The notes under the pieces are model-generated. The model was given only the letters and a program-made list of their open reading frames with translations. It was not told the DNA's origin and did no database searches. The translations under genes and the position numbers were made by a program. A stretch of DNA of 64,000 nt from a bacterium HR33. Lineage in GTDB: Bacteria; Gemmatimonadota; Gemmatimonadetes; Gemmatimonadales; GWC2-71-9. The DNA is taken from assembly GCA_002923375.1 (NCBI GenBank), contig BEIJ01000004.1, positions 82,475 through 146,474 of the forward strand, in the 5' to 3' direction. Shown piece after piece: positions 39,209 to 49,887 of this stretch; the stretch's first letter is position 1, and every line of letters begins with the position of its first letter.

Positions 39209-39814
39209 ATGCCGGTCACCGCCGGATTGGTTCTCAAGCTGCGTGACACTCTGGGCGAAGAGGCGGCCAACGATCTCATATCCTGGATCGGGGAGGCAGA
39301 AAAGCTGGAGGAGCGCTTGATCGAGCTCCGCGCAGGCATGCGCGAAGACTTGGCTCATGGACTGGCGACGGTCCGTGAGGAGATGGCTCGGGAGTTTACC
39401 CGGGTGCGTCAGGAAATGGCCGAGGGACTGGCCGCCGTACGCCGGGAAATGGCCGAGGGACTCGCCGCCGTACGCCAGGAAATGGCCAAGGAACTGGCCG
39501 CCGTGCGCCGGGAAATGGCCGAGGGACTCGCCGCCGTGCGCCAGGAAATGGCCGAGGGACTCGCCGCCGTACGCCAGGAAATGGCCAAGGAACTGGCCGC
39601 CGTGCGCCGGGAAATGGCCGAGGGACTCGCCGCCGTACGCCAGGAAATGGCCCAGGAACTGGCCGCCGTGCGCCAGGAGACCGCAGAGCACGTCGCCGCC
39701 TTACAGGTGCAGCTCGCAGCCCAGCGTGCAGACCTCATCAAGTGGATGTTCATCTTCTGGGCGGGTACGGTAATCCCGCTGGCGGGGCTGATGGTAGCTT
39801 TGCGCTCGCTTTAG
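39209..39814 (+). CDS. Tail-anchored coiled-coil protein built of 11-residue repeats
   Basis: 201 residues. A helical N-terminus (1-46) is followed by eleven consecutive 11-residue units (47-167), of which eight are near-identical forms of EMAEGLAAVRQ, and a C-terminal transmembrane helix (about 178-198, FIFWAGTVIPLAGLMVAL). This is a right-handed or straight hendecad coiled coil, similar in plan to CCDC90/DUF1640-type membrane proteins. The N-terminus should face the cytoplasm. A GAGGGAGGT ribosome site precedes ATG 39209 (another ATG at 39205 is out of frame). Function unknown; it may be independent of the sigma module. Confidence 0.85.
   Translation: MPVTAGLVLKLRDTLGEEAANDLISWIGEAEKLEERLIELRAGMREDLAHGLATVREEMAREFTRVRQEMAEGLAAVRREMAEGLAAVRQEMAKELAAVRREMAEGLAAVRQEMAEGLAAVRQEMAKELAAVRREMAEGLAAVRQEMAQELAAVRQETAEHVAALQVQLAAQRADLIKWMFIFWAGTVIPLAGLMVALRSL
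39413..39676 (+). repeat. Eight-copy 33-bp tandem repeat inside the coiled-coil gene
   Basis: Eight in-frame 33-bp units with few differences, mainly GAG-GGA versus AAG-GAA and a CGC-CAG or CGC-CGG ending. The units follow a three-unit (99-bp) higher-order order that occurs twice, so part of the array arose by duplication of a 99-bp block. Because 33 is a multiple of 3, copy-number change keeps the frame. The repeats create long open frames in other frames and on the other strand, which are artefacts. Confidence 0.93.
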
Positions 39815-39898
39815 TCTCAAACCTCGCCGACGGAACAGCAGCTCGCTTCCGAGCATGCCAGCTAAACGGCCTGCCAAAGAGCTGGGACGAGTTAAGAA

Positions 39899-39972
39899 TA
39901 GCGGCGGAGGGACTCGAACCCCCGACCCGCGGATTATGATTCCGCTGCTCTAACCAGCTGAGCTACGCCGCC
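39899..39972 (-). tRNA. tRNA-Met, anticodon CAT (elongator type)
   Basis: Full cloverleaf on the minus strand, 74 bases without encoded CCA. Acceptor GGCGGCG pairs with CGCCGCT (first pair G-T), D arm GCTC/GAGC, anticodon stem GCGGA/TCCGC with loop ATCATAA (anticodon CAT), T arm GGGGG/CCCTC with TTCGAGT. The loop and stem agree with elongator tRNA-Met. A tRNA-Ile2 read as lysidine-CAU is possible but less likely; the paired-type G1 end argues against initiator tRNA. Confidence 0.93.
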
Positions 39973-40023
39973 AGGTGGGTTACTTCAGGTATGCTTAGAA
40001 CCTAGCGAAAGCGCGCATCGGTC

Positions 40024-41591
<1,568 letters not shown>

Positions 41592-41627
41592 TTAATCCGA
41601 GCTAAGGTAAACGCCGGCGGCGTGAAC

Positions 41628-42353
41628 CTAGCCGAGCAGCTTGGCGGCGTCAACGCGCAGCCGCTCTATGGCTTCGCGAGTAAGTTGCATCAAACGCTCC
41701 CGGTCCTCGTACCTCATACCGGCGGTCTCTATGGGCGGGCCGAAAAGCAACGCCACCGGGTGGGGCCGCAGCCTGAAAGAACCTTTGGGCAGAAGAGTGA
41801 AGGTACCGGCGCAGTAGGCCGGCACGACCGGAACCTGGGCCGCTATAGCCAGCACAAAGGGCCCTTTCTTGAAAGGGAGCAGCTCTCCGGTCCGGCTCCG
41901 CGTCCCCTCGGGAAATACCACCGCGCTAAGACCCGAGCGAATGACCTTGGACGCTTCCTCATAAGCCTCGAAAGCGGCGCGGCGATCCTGCCGGTCGATG
42001 TAGATGTGACCGGCCTGTCTCATCGCTCGCCCCAACAGAGGGACCCGCCTCAGCTCTTTTTTGGCTACGAAGCGCACCGAGATGGGAAGAACTGCGGCCA
42101 GCAAGAAGATGTCGAACCAAGACTGGTGATTGGAAGCGATCACCGCCGGCCGGTCCTTGGGAAGATGCTCCAACCCGACGACCCGGTATTCCACCCCCGC
42201 AGCCCAGAGAGCGGATCGGGCCCAACTGCGCGCGGCGCGATCGTACACGCCCCCCGGACGCTGCTCCACTCCCAGCAAGCCAGCCACCAGCACGCGCGTG
42301 CCGTGCCAGAGCAAGGTAGCGGTCAGGACCAAAAAGAACCAAACGGTACGCAA
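41628..42353 (-). CDS. plsC: 1-acyl-sn-glycerol-3-phosphate acyltransferase (PlsC type)
   Basis: 241 residues with an N-terminal membrane helix (about 2-22). The acyltransferase boxes are present: catalytic NHQSWFD (H-x4-D) near residue 77, FPEGTRSRTGEL as substrate-binding box, and IDRQDR / VPVVPAYCAGTF. It makes phosphatidic acid from lysophosphatidic acid at the inner membrane. It sits between eno and thiL with small gaps (45 and 16 bp). Confidence 0.92.
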   Translation of the reverse strand: MRTVWFFLVLTATLLWHGTRVLVAGLLGVEQRPGGVYDRAARSWARSALWAAGVEYRVVGLEHLPKDRPAVIASNHQSWFDIFLLAAVLPISVRFVAKKELRRVPLLGRAMRQAGHIYIDRQDRRAAFEAYEEASKVIRSGLSAVVFPEGTRSRTGELLPFKKGPFVLAIAAQVPVVPAYCAGTFTLLPKGSFRLRPHPVALLFGPPIETAGMRYEDRERLMQLTREAIERLRVDAAKLLG

Positions 42354-42369
42354 CTGGAAAATGCTCTAG

Positions 42370-43314
42370 CTAGAAATGCTCGAACCCCTTGGGGCTCCAG
42401 ATCCTCTTTCCTTCGCGGACCAAGCGTACGCCGCTCTCACCGTCCACGTGCCCGATGCGGGTAAGCGTCAGGCTGAAACGCTCGCTGAATTCCAAAGCCG
42501 CGGACGCATCGAATTCCGCAGGGAGGGCTACCAGTAACTCGTATTCCTCACCGCTCACTAACGCGATGTCGGATACTTCCACCGAGGGATGAACCGGTAC
42601 GTGGTCCACGTCAATCACGATCCCGACACCGGAAGCAGCCGCCAAGTGCCCGGCATCTCCCACCAGCCCGTCGCTGATGTCGATCAGCGCCTTGGCACCC
42701 CGATCCCTCAACCACCGAGCTTCCTGCACGCGCGGCCGGGGCCGCGCAAAACGCTCCCGGGCCCACCAGTCCGGCTCGCGACCGGCGTTCCAAGCAGCTA
42801 CGGCGACGAAGCAACCACCCAACTTGCCGGTCACCCAAAGACCATCTCCCGGCTGCGCGCCACGCCGCAGAACCGGCTCCCCTTCGCATACCCCCACCGA
42901 CACCACGTCGATCATCAAAAGCTCCGCCCTCACCAGATCCCCACCCCACACCTTAGCCCCAACCTCCGCAGCCGCCTCCCCCACACCTTCCATCAGATCG
43001 GACAGATGCTCCTCGGGCCAGTCTCGCGGGACGCCCACGCTCACCAGCACGCCCCGAGGATCCGCAGCTACCGCCGCTAGATCCGACAACGAAGCTACCG
43101 CGGCCCGCCACCCGATCTCGAAGGGCTGCAGCCAGCCAACCCGGAAGTGCGTTCCCTCCACCGAAGCGTCGGTCGACACCGCCAGCCGCCGCCCGTCCAG
43201 CTCGAGCACGTGAGCGTCGTCTCCCAGATCCGAAGCCCGTTCCCCTAAGCGGCGCCAAATCGCCCTGATCCGGTCAAATTCAGCCCCGGGGCCGAGGTCT
43301 ATGTGAGGGCTCAC
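42370..43314 (-). CDS. thiL: Thiamine-monophosphate kinase
   Basis: 314 residues from a GTG at 43314 whose TGA overlaps the nnr stop (GTGA); an earlier in-frame start at 43386 lies within nnr and adds no conserved sequence. PurM-like ATP-grasp fold with GDDAHVLELDGRRLAVSTDASVEGTHF, SLSDLAAVAADPRGVLVSVGVP, VWGGDLVRAE and DISDGLVGDAGHLA. It phosphorylates TMP to the cofactor TPP. No TPP riboswitch was seen upstream. Confidence 0.93.
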   Translation of the reverse strand: MSPHIDLGPGAEFDRIRAIWRRLGERASDLGDDAHVLELDGRRLAVSTDASVEGTHFRVGWLQPFEIGWRAAVASLSDLAAVAADPRGVLVSVGVPRDWPEEHLSDLMEGVGEAAAEVGAKVWGGDLVRAELLMIDVVSVGVCEGEPVLRRGAQPGDGLWVTGKLGGCFVAVAAWNAGREPDWWARERFARPRPRVQEARWLRDRGAKALIDISDGLVGDAGHLAAASGVGIVIDVDHVPVHPSVEVSDIALVSGEEYELLVALPAEFDASAALEFSERFSLTLTRIGHVDGESGVRLVREGKRIWSPKGFEHF

Positions 43315-44855
43315 AGCACCTGGGGTGGATCGAGTTCCAACAGGATGGGCGGCCGCGCAGGAGGCAGATCGGCCCAGCGGCGCCACAGTTCGGCGAGCGC
43401 CGCTAGAACGTCCGCCGGCCTGGTGGCACGAACCGTCAACCGGGCCGCGGCAACCTCGGCGGCACGTCCCAGCACCTGGGCCCCGAGCGCCGCGGCCACT
43501 TCCGGCGTCAAGCCGCGAGCTAAAAACGAGGCGATGAATCCCGCCAGCAGGTCGCCGCTTCCCCCTGTCGCCAGCGCGGGATTGCCGCTTCCCACAACCA
43601 AGGTCCGAACACCCGATCGGGCGACTACCGTGGGCACGCCCTTCAAAAGCACCGCCGCATTTTGACCCATGAGCTCAGCCGCACGCTGCGCTCCGCCGAA
43701 ACGATCTTCCCCCGCGATCTCGGCGAGCTCGGGAAAACAGGCCCGGAATTCCCCCATGTGGGGCGTGAGCACTCGGGGTGCGTTACCGGCGCGCAGCATC
43801 CGTTCTCCAACCTGCAGCGCGTCCGCGTCAACTACCACGGGCACGGTGGCTTCCTCGAGCACCGCCTTGACGAACTCCCCACGATCCTTGCTCCGGCCGA
43901 GCCCGGGACCTAGGACGATCGCGTCGGCCCACCGGATCGCCTCGCCGAGAGCGGGCTCGATCCCCGGACCTAAAGCCGACACTACCGTCAATGCATCGGG
44001 CAAAGCCGCCTGTGCTGCGGCCACGCTCGGCTCCGAAGCAGCGATCTTTACCAGGCCGCTGCCCGCTTCCAAAGCTGCGCTGGCGGCGTGTAGAGCTGCC
44101 CCTGCCATCCCCGCACTGCCTCCTATGACCAACACCCTGCCCCGCTCGCCCTTGTGCATCTCGGGCTCGAAACCCGGCAGCCTCGCCGATGCCCAGCGAT
44201 CGTCCACGAACTCGGGCCACGCCGGATCGGGAGGAGGAAAACCGATATCGAGCACTACGATCTTGCCGCAGTATCGCCTTCCCAAAAGATGACCTCGTCT
44301 GAGGCCGCCAAAGGTTACCGTGAGGAGCGCGGGAAGCGGATCGTAGGCTTGTCCGGTGGAAAGATCCAAGCCAGTGGGACCGTCCACTGCAACCGCCGGA
44401 ATGCTCGAGTGACGGGCGCGCTCCAGTAACTGCCCTATGACACCTCTGGGACTGCCGCTCGCTCCGGTGCCGAGGAGTGCATCGATCAGCACCGCCGCAT
44501 CGGGCCAGGGATCGTCCGGATCCAAAAGCTCCACACCGCTCGCCAGAGCGAGGGCGCGGTTGGCGGCGCAGTCGTCGGAAAGCTCGCCATGGCCGGACGC
44601 CTCGAGGGCCCAGACGTTGATCCCCACCGCCTTGAGGGCGCGGGCAGCCACCCACCCGTCACCCCCATTGTTACCTCGCCCCGCAAGCAGAATGGCCCCT
44701 GCGGCGAGCTGGTCGCCGAATTCTCTGGCCACCACGTGCGCCACTCCTCTTCCGGCGGCCTCCATCAAAACTCTACTGGGGATCTTGCCCGCTGTTCGAG
44801 CGCGCTCGTCCCAAGCCGCAGCCTGAGCTGCATCCACCACCGGAATCCAGCTCAT
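43311..44855 (-). CDS. nnr: Bifunctional NAD(P)H-hydrate epimerase and dehydratase
   Basis: 514 residues. N-terminal YjeF_N epimerase domain (about 1-215; LLAGRGNNGGDGWVAARAL) fused to a ribokinase-like ADP/ATP-dependent dehydratase (about 225-510; VIGGSAGMAGAALHAASAAL, TPHMGEFRACFP, GSGDLLAGFIASFLARG). It repairs damaged NADHX and NADPHX. The ATG at 44855 and the full length are normal. Confidence 0.93.
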   Translation of the reverse strand: MSWIPVVDAAQAAAWDERARTAGKIPSRVLMEAAGRGVAHVVAREFGDQLAAGAILLAGRGNNGGDGWVAARALKAVGINVWALEASGHGELSDDCAANRALALASGVELLDPDDPWPDAAVLIDALLGTGASGSPRGVIGQLLERARHSSIPAVAVDGPTGLDLSTGQAYDPLPALLTVTFGGLRRGHLLGRRYCGKIVVLDIGFPPPDPAWPEFVDDRWASARLPGFEPEMHKGERGRVLVIGGSAGMAGAALHAASAALEAGSGLVKIAASEPSVAAAQAALPDALTVVSALGPGIEPALGEAIRWADAIVLGPGLGRSKDRGEFVKAVLEEATVPVVVDADALQVGERMLRAGNAPRVLTPHMGEFRACFPELAEIAGEDRFGGAQRAAELMGQNAAVLLKGVPTVVARSGVRTLVVGSGNPALATGGSGDLLAGFIASFLARGLTPEVAAALGAQVLGRAAEVAAARLTVRATRPADVLAALAELWRRWADLPPARPPILLELDPPQVL

Positions 44856-44871
44856 CGGACCAGTACCGAGT

Positions 44872-45669
44872 TCATGAAATCAGCACTGCGGCGTAGCCCA
44901 CTACGCTCCTGTCGTCACCGGTCACCCAACCCGAGTGCCGGTAGTCCACGACCTCCGCCCGGGAAGCCCCCAGACGCCGGGCGGCTTCCAACACCGCGGC
45001 GGCTGGAGCGCGCCCGCACATGGTGACACCCTCCTTGCGGCAGACGCCTAGAAGTCGGCGTCCGTCCAGGCGCTCTACAGCCTCCAGTGCCAAGCGGTCC
45101 TTGCGCGCGGCTACCTCGGCGGGTTCATAGTGGGTCATGTCGGAAGAAGCCAGCAGCAGCACCGGTTCCGGCCATCGGGCCACCACCTGCGCGAGGGCCC
45201 CTCCCAGAGTTTCGCAGCGCCCCCAGTCGTCGAAGGCGAGCACCAGCGGTGCAATGCGACATGCAGGATTCAGCTTCTGAAGAAACGGCAGCTCCACCTC
45301 AATAGCATGCTCGAACTCATGGGCCCAGGGATCGTGTGCCACTAGGTCGCAGGAGGCTTCCAGTTCTGTCATGAAATCTTCAGCCACCGGAAGCTCGCCC
45401 AAGGGAGTGGCGAAGCTTCCCCGCATCCACCCGCTGGCGCCCCCGGGGGCGCCCAGCCTGCCGGTGTGGTTCGGCGCGAGGATTACCACGGTGTTGGGTA
45501 CCGCTACCCGCCCGAACAGGCTGGCTGCGCAGGCCCCCGAGTACACCAGCGCTGCGTGGGGCACGATCCCCCCAGGCGCGGGGCGAGGATCTCTCCGCGC
45601 CGCGCTGAGCAGCCGGTCCACCAGATCGCCAAGCTCGTTGCGGTCGGCGGGGTAAAAGCGCCCCGCCAC
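44872..45669 (-). CDS. Memo-family protein (AmmeMemoRadiSam system protein B)
   Basis: 265 residues. It opens with AGRFYPAD and carries the Memo metal-site features IVPHAALVYSGACAA, LAPNHTG, HEFEHAIEVELPFLQ, SSDMTHYEP and CGRAPAAAVLEAAR. Memo proteins are non-haem-iron dioxygenase-like and often occur with an AMMECR1 and a radical-SAM gene, neither of which is nearby. Start GTG 45669 follows a TAG stop by some 20 codons with no ATG, so it is the only plausible start close to the conserved N-terminus. Role unknown. Confidence 0.88.
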   Translation of the reverse strand: MAGRFYPADRNELGDLVDRLLSAARRDPRPAPGGIVPHAALVYSGACAASLFGRVAVPNTVVILAPNHTGRLGAPGGASGWMRGSFATPLGELPVAEDFMTELEASCDLVAHDPWAHEFEHAIEVELPFLQKLNPACRIAPLVLAFDDWGRCETLGGALAQVVARWPEPVLLLASSDMTHYEPAEVAARKDRLALEAVERLDGRRLLGVCRKEGVTMCGRAPAAAVLEAARRLGASRAEVVDYRHSGWVTGDDRSVVGYAAVLIS

Positions 45670-45685
45670 CGCCGGAGCCCGGCGG

Positions 45686-45880
45686 TTACTTGAAGCTCTG
45701 ACCGATGGTCCGCCCTAGTGAAATCTCGCCGTTGTCGATGCGGATATTGAATCCGCACTCCGGACTAGTGCACACCCACGCCTTGTAGGTGATGGGCGCG
45801 CCGTCGCGCCCATAGTCCGACAGAGGAATCAAGAGCCCGTTTCCACATTTCTGGCAATTAGGCCAGGTCCTCACCTCCAT
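45686..45880 (-). CDS. Small zinc-ribbon protein
   Basis: 64 residues. Cysteines in the pattern CQKC and CTSPEC about 30 residues apart form a zinc-ribbon pair; the rest is polar. The last strand (FNIRIDNGEISLGRTIGQSFK) is beta-like. ATG 45880 has a GGGGG stretch upstream. Gap of 16 bp to the Memo gene suggests co-transcription. No specific name recognised. Confidence 0.7.
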   Translation of the reverse strand: MEVRTWPNCQKCGNGLLIPLSDYGRDGAPITYKAWVCTSPECGFNIRIDNGEISLGRTIGQSFK

Positions 45881-45948
45881 GTTGCACCCCCTTGCCCCCT
45901 CCGTTCATAGCACCGGTTGGGCTTGTCCGTTTACTGCTGACCTCCACC

Positions 45949-46335
45949 CTAACCCGCGGCGCGTCGCCGCAAACCGGGCCAGGGATAACTCCCTTCAAAA
46001 GCTTCCGCAAAATCATAAACTCGATCGAAGTCTTCGAGCCTGTCGCTGGGCTGTTTTATCAGCAGGCCAACGTCGATCAGCACGAAGACTATCCGGCCTA
46101 TATCCTCAGTCGACTCGATGCCCCAGTGACTGAGTACGGTGCGGGCCGTCAACCCGAACTGTTCCAGAGCGAACTCGCGACAGGCCCAGGCCAATTCCTG
46201 ACCGGTAATGTGTCCCCTGAATCCTCGCCGGCGTTGCTCGTACTCCAGCGCCGCCAGAACGAACAGGTAAGCCCTCTCGTGGTACCGCCCGTCGAGAGAG
46301 CGAATCCGGTCCAGTAACGCAGGGGCCAAGCTCAT
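45949..46335 (-). CDS. Minf_1886-family protein
   Basis: 128 residues, all-helical, with the hallmark RYHERAYLFVLAALEY near residue 17, TGQELAWACREFALEQFG, VLSHWGIESTEDIGRIVF and YDFAEAF. Proteins of this family are conserved in Verrucomicrobia, Planctomycetes and related phyla and have no established function. Named from memory of the family. It lies 21 bp after glyA and 68 bp before the zinc-ribbon gene. Confidence 0.75.
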   Translation of the reverse strand: MSLAPALLDRIRSLDGRYHERAYLFVLAALEYEQRRRGFRGHITGQELAWACREFALEQFGLTARTVLSHWGIESTEDIGRIVFVLIDVGLLIKQPSDRLEDFDRVYDFAEAFEGSYPWPGLRRRAAG

Positions 46336-46356
46336 ACCACATCAACTATCGTCGCT

Positions 46357-47640
46357 TCACCCGCTGCGAGCAAGGGGGGCCGCCTGTGCGGAGTCCGCAT
46401 AGAGCGGAAATGCGGCGGCCAGCTCCCGCACCCGCCGGGCAACCTCACCCAGCCGGGCATCGTCGCCCCGGGCCTCCAGGGCCGAATCTATCAGATCGGC
46501 GACTATGCGCATCTCCGCATCACCCATACCCCGAGTGGTGAGCGCCGGCGTTCCGAGCCGAATGCCGCTAGTCACCATCGGCGGTTGGGGATCGCCCGGC
46601 ACGGCGTTCTTGTTCACGTGGATCCCTACTCTTCCGAGCACCTCTTCGGCTTCTCTGCCCGTCAACCCTTTGCTTCTCAGATCCACCAGCAGTAGGTGCG
46701 TATCGGTACCGCCGGTTACCAGCTTATAGCCGCGCTCGGCCAGAGCTTCCCCCAGCACCGCCGCGTTCCGTACTACTTGGCGAGCATATTCCTTGAAAGT
46801 AGGCTTCATGGCCTGCCCAAACGCCACCGCTTTGGCCGCAATCACGTGCTCCAACGGCCCGCCCTGACTGGCGGGGAAGACCTGGCGGTCGATCGCCTTC
46901 GCGAACTGCTGCCGGCAGATAATGAATCCTCCCCGGGGACCCCGCAGGGTTTTATGGGTCGTACTGGTCACTATATCGGCATGGGGGATGGGCGAAGGGA
47001 AAACTCCTCCAGCTACCAGGCCGGCGACGTGGGCCATGTCCACCAAGAAGACCGCCTCCACCTCGCGGGCTATGCTGGCGAATCCCTCGAAGTCGATTAC
47101 CCGCGGGTAGGCGCTGGCTCCGGCAATGATCAGTTTGGGCCGCTCCCGCCGCGCGACCTCCCGAACTTGGTCTAGGTCGATCCGCTGGGTCACCGGGTCG
47201 AGCCCGTAGTGGACTGCTCGAAAGAGCCGGCCCGACAGACTCACCGGAGCCCCGTGGGTCAAATGCCCTCCGTGCGCCAGGCTCATACCCAGCAGGGTCT
47301 CGCCCGGGTTCAGCACCGCGAGGTACGCCGCCAGGTTTGCCTGGGTGCCGCTGTGGGGCTGGACGTTGGCATGTTCGCCGCCGAAGAGCTTCAACGCGCG
47401 AGTTATGGCCAGGCGCTCTACCCGGTCCACCACCTCGCAACCTCCGTAATACCGCCTCCCGGGATAGCCTTCGGCGTACTTGTTGGTGAGCACCGAGCCG
47501 GCTGCTTCCATTACCGCGCGAGAGGCGAAGTTTTCCGATGCTATCAGCTCCAGCCCTTCCTCCTGGCGCTCGGTCTCCTGCTGGATCAAACCGTAAACTT
47601 CGGGATCGCTTTCTTCCAACCGCAAATGGCGCTCGTTCAT
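46357..47640 (-). CDS. glyA: Serine hydroxymethyltransferase
   Basis: 427 residues from ATG 47640 (AGGAG ribosome site, 4-bp overlap with the leucine dehydrogenase stop); an upstream in-frame start would add 58 residues inside the neighbour. PLP lysine in [15 protein letters not shown], and [33 protein letters not shown] and HVAGLVAGG are family segments. It converts serine plus tetrahydrofolate to glycine plus methylene-THF, linking with folP in one-carbon metabolism. Confidence 0.96.
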   Translation of the reverse strand: MNERHLRLEESDPEVYGLIQQETERQEEGLELIASENFASRAVMEAAGSVLTNKYAEGYPGRRYYGGCEVVDRVERLAITRALKLFGGEHANVQPHSGTQANLAAYLAVLNPGETLLGMSLAHGGHLTHGAPVSLSGRLFRAVHYGLDPVTQRIDLDQVREVARRERPKLIIAGASAYPRVIDFEGFASIAREVEAVFLVDMAHVAGLVAGGVFPSPIPHADIVTSTTHKTLRGPRGGFIICRQQFAKAIDRQVFPASQGGPLEHVIAAKAVAFGQAMKPTFKEYARQVVRNAAVLGEALAERGYKLVTGGTDTHLLLVDLRSKGLTGREAEEVLGRVGIHVNKNAVPGDPQPPMVTSGIRLGTPALTTRGMGDAEMRIVADLIDSALEARGDDARLGEVARRVRELAAAFPLYADSAQAAPLARSG

Positions 47641-48722
47641 CGGGACTCCTGTTTCCCCTCCTTTTTTCTCCGCGCCGCTTCCGCCAGCCTGCGCTCGGCC
47701 AGCCGATCGGCAGCCCTGTAGGAAGCTATCCCCTCTTCCTTGGCAATGGTGAGCACGTGCAGCACGGTATCGTAAATCTCCGCCGCCTTGGCGTGGGCCT
47801 GCTCGCGGCTCCATCCCTCGAGCTCGGCTACCACGTTTATCAGACCGCCGCCGTTGATCACGTAGTCCGGAGCGTAGGTAATTCCCCGCGATTCCAACAG
47901 ATCGCCGTGGCGTTCCTCCGCCAATTGGTTGTTGGCGCCACCCGCTACGATCTCTACCCGTAGCTTGGGAATAGTTTTGTCGTTCAACACGCCGCCCAGG
48001 GCGCAGGGCGCGAATATATCGGCTTCTACTTCGTATATCTCTTCGGGAGCCACTGCGGTTGCGCCCAGCTCCGCCACCGCCCGCTTGACCTTGTCCGAGT
48101 CAACGTCGGTTACGATCAAGCGCGCTCCTTCCTCTCGCAGATAGCGGCACAAGTGCAATCCCACGTGCCCCACACCCTGCACCGCGACCGTCTTTCCGGC
48201 CAAAGAATCGCTCCCACTCCGGTGCTTGACGCACGCCTTCATCCCCCGGTACACGCCGAACGCGGTAACCGGCGAGGGGTCTCCGAACCCTTCCATCAAA
48301 CCCAAAACGTGCCGGGTCTCGCGCCGCACGAACTCCATGTCCGCCGGACTGGTCCCCACATCTTCCGCCGTGATGTACCGCCCGCCCAACGATTCCACGT
48401 GCCGGCCATGGGCCCGGAAGATCGCCTCCCGATCCACTGGCTCTTCCGTTTTCATGATGACGCTCTTCCCCCCACCTACCCGCACTTGAGCCACCGCGGC
48501 TTTGTACGTCATGGCCCGCGAGAGCTTCAGCACGTCCACCAAAGCTTCCCGATCGCCGCGATAAGTCCAGTACCGGGTACCCCCCAACGCCGGTCCCAGG
48601 GTAGTGTCGTGAATGGCTATGATCCCGCGATATCCGCATTCCGGATCGTAGGCGAAGCTGATCTGTTCGTGACCGTAGCGAGCCAAGAGCTCGAACAAAC
48701 CGTCGCCCAGGTCAGCCGCCAT
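47637..48722 (-). CDS. Leucine dehydrogenase family (Glu/Leu/Phe/Val dehydrogenase)
   Basis: 361 residues from ATG 48722, one base after the acyl-CoA dehydrogenase stop; the frame continues upstream into that gene. N-terminal dimerisation/catalytic domain with [15 protein letters not shown] and the catalytic lysine region [20 protein letters not shown], then a Rossmann domain ([19 protein letters not shown]). The pattern best fits branched-chain amino-acid dehydrogenase. It likely supplies 2-oxo acids to the acyl-CoA enzymes next to it. Confidence 0.9.
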   Translation of the reverse strand: MAADLGDGLFELLARYGHEQISFAYDPECGYRGIIAIHDTTLGPALGGTRYWTYRGDREALVDVLKLSRAMTYKAAVAQVRVGGGKSVIMKTEEPVDREAIFRAHGRHVESLGGRYITAEDVGTSPADMEFVRRETRHVLGLMEGFGDPSPVTAFGVYRGMKACVKHRSGSDSLAGKTVAVQGVGHVGLHLCRYLREEGARLIVTDVDSDKVKRAVAELGATAVAPEEIYEVEADIFAPCALGGVLNDKTIPKLRVEIVAGGANNQLAEERHGDLLESRGITYAPDYVINGGGLINVVAELEGWSREQAHAKAAEIYDTVLHVLTIAKEEGIASYRAADRLAERRLAEAARRKKEGKQESR

Positions 48723-48723
48723 C

Positions 48724-49887
48724 TCAGGCGTAAAGACCTCGGGCGATGACGATGCGCTGAACTTCGGAGGTGCCTTCATAGATCTCCGTCACCTTGGCGT
48801 CCCTGAAAAGACGCTCGACCGGGTACTCTCTCATGTAACCGTAACCGCCGAATATCTGTACCGCCTGCGTGGCAACCCACATCGCCGTCTCCGAAGCGAA
48901 CAGCTTGGCCATGCTGGCATCGGCGCTCTTCATCATCCCGCGATCCAACTTGCGGGCAACGTCGTGCACCAGGGCACGCGCAGCCGACACCCGAGTTGCC
49001 ATGTCGGCGAGCTTGAACTGGATGGCCTGAAAGTCTTTGATCGGGCGACCGAACTGCTGCCGCTCGGCAGCGTAAGCCACGGCATGCTCCAGCGCCGCCC
49101 GAGCGATGCCCAAAGCCTGAGCCGCAACACCCAAGCGCCCGCGATCCAAGGCGTGCAGGGCGTAATGCAAGCCGCGGTTTTCCTCCCCCAGAAGGTGTTC
49201 CGAGCCCAGCTCCACGTCGCGCAGCAGCAGCTGCGTGGTCCGCGAGGCCCGCAGCCCCATCTTGTCCTCGGCCTTGCCCGGCTCCACACCAGGTGTGTCC
49301 GCGGGCACAATAAACGCCGAGATTCCGCGGGAACCCCGGCGTTCTTCCGGAGTGTCCGTCCTCGCCAGCACTATGAACAGGTCGGCCCGATCGCCGTTGG
49401 TGACCCAACCCTTGGTCCCGTTCAGCACCCACTTACCGCCCACCTTCGCAGCCTGGGTTTGCAGCCCCGCCGCGTCGGAACCGCTCTCGGGTTCGGACAT
49501 GGCAAAAGCACCCAGCTTCTCGCCTCTGGCCAAGGGCTTGAGCCAGCGCTCCTTCTGCTCTTCCGTACCGCGTTCCAGCAGCATCCCGCAGGTCAGGGAA
49601 TTGTGCACCCCGAGCGTGATCGCGATACTCGCGTCCGCCGCGGCAATCTCCTCCAGCACCATTATGTAAGTGAGCGCATCGAGCCCCAACCCGTCGTACT
49701 GCTGCGGGACCCGCATCCCCAGAAAACCCAGTTCGCCGAGCTTGGTGATCACTTCCCGGGGATGTTCCTTGTGCCGGTCCCATTCCGCCGCATGCGGGGC
49801 GATCTCCCGCCGGGCGAACTCCCGGGCCAGCGACACCACGGCGGCGCGCTCTTCCCCTATCTGATCGGCCAGCTCAAGCGTAGTCAT
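48724..49887 (-). CDS. Acyl-CoA dehydrogenase
   Basis: 387 residues from ATG 49887, inside the last 14 bases of the hydroxyacyl-CoA dehydrogenase gene. FAD enzyme of the short-chain type: [34 protein letters not shown] (FAD/substrate loop), [16 protein letters not shown] segment and catalytic Glu in [18 protein letters not shown] near the C-terminus. Substrate chain length (butyryl-, isovaleryl-) is not decidable by eye; the adjacent leucine dehydrogenase fits branched-chain acyl-CoA. Confidence 0.93.
   Translation of the reverse strand: MTTLELADQIGEERAAVVSLAREFARREIAPHAAEWDRHKEHPREVITKLGELGFLGMRVPQQYDGLGLDALTYIMVLEEIAAADASIAITLGVHNSLTCGMLLERGTEEQKERWLKPLARGEKLGAFAMSEPESGSDAAGLQTQAAKVGGKWVLNGTKGWVTNGDRADLFIVLARTDTPEERRGSRGISAFIVPADTPGVEPGKAEDKMGLRASRTTQLLLRDVELGSEHLLGEENRGLHYALHALDRGRLGVAAQALGIARAALEHAVAYAAERQQFGRPIKDFQAIQFKLADMATRVSAARALVHDVARKLDRGMMKSADASMAKLFASETAMWVATQAVQIFGGYGYMREYPVERLFRDAKVTEIYEGTSEVQRIVIARGLYA

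Noticed and set aside
39413..39676. Possible CRISPR array
   Set aside because: The repeats are contiguous with no unique spacers and are in frame in a coding sequence.
39173..39773. Additional repetitive open frames over the coiled-coil gene, on both strands
   Set aside because: A 33-bp repeat lacking a stop in one unit stays open in every copy. Only the frame starting at 39209 has a ribosome site, heptad/hendecad logic and a transmembrane end.
39899..39972. tRNA-Ile2 (lysidine CAU) as identity of the tRNA
   Set aside because: Stem and loop sequence resemble elongator tRNA-Met. The tilS gene in the window does not by itself change this.
43300..43400. TPP riboswitch ahead of thiL
   Set aside because: thiL starts inside the nnr stop, so there is no leader to hold one.
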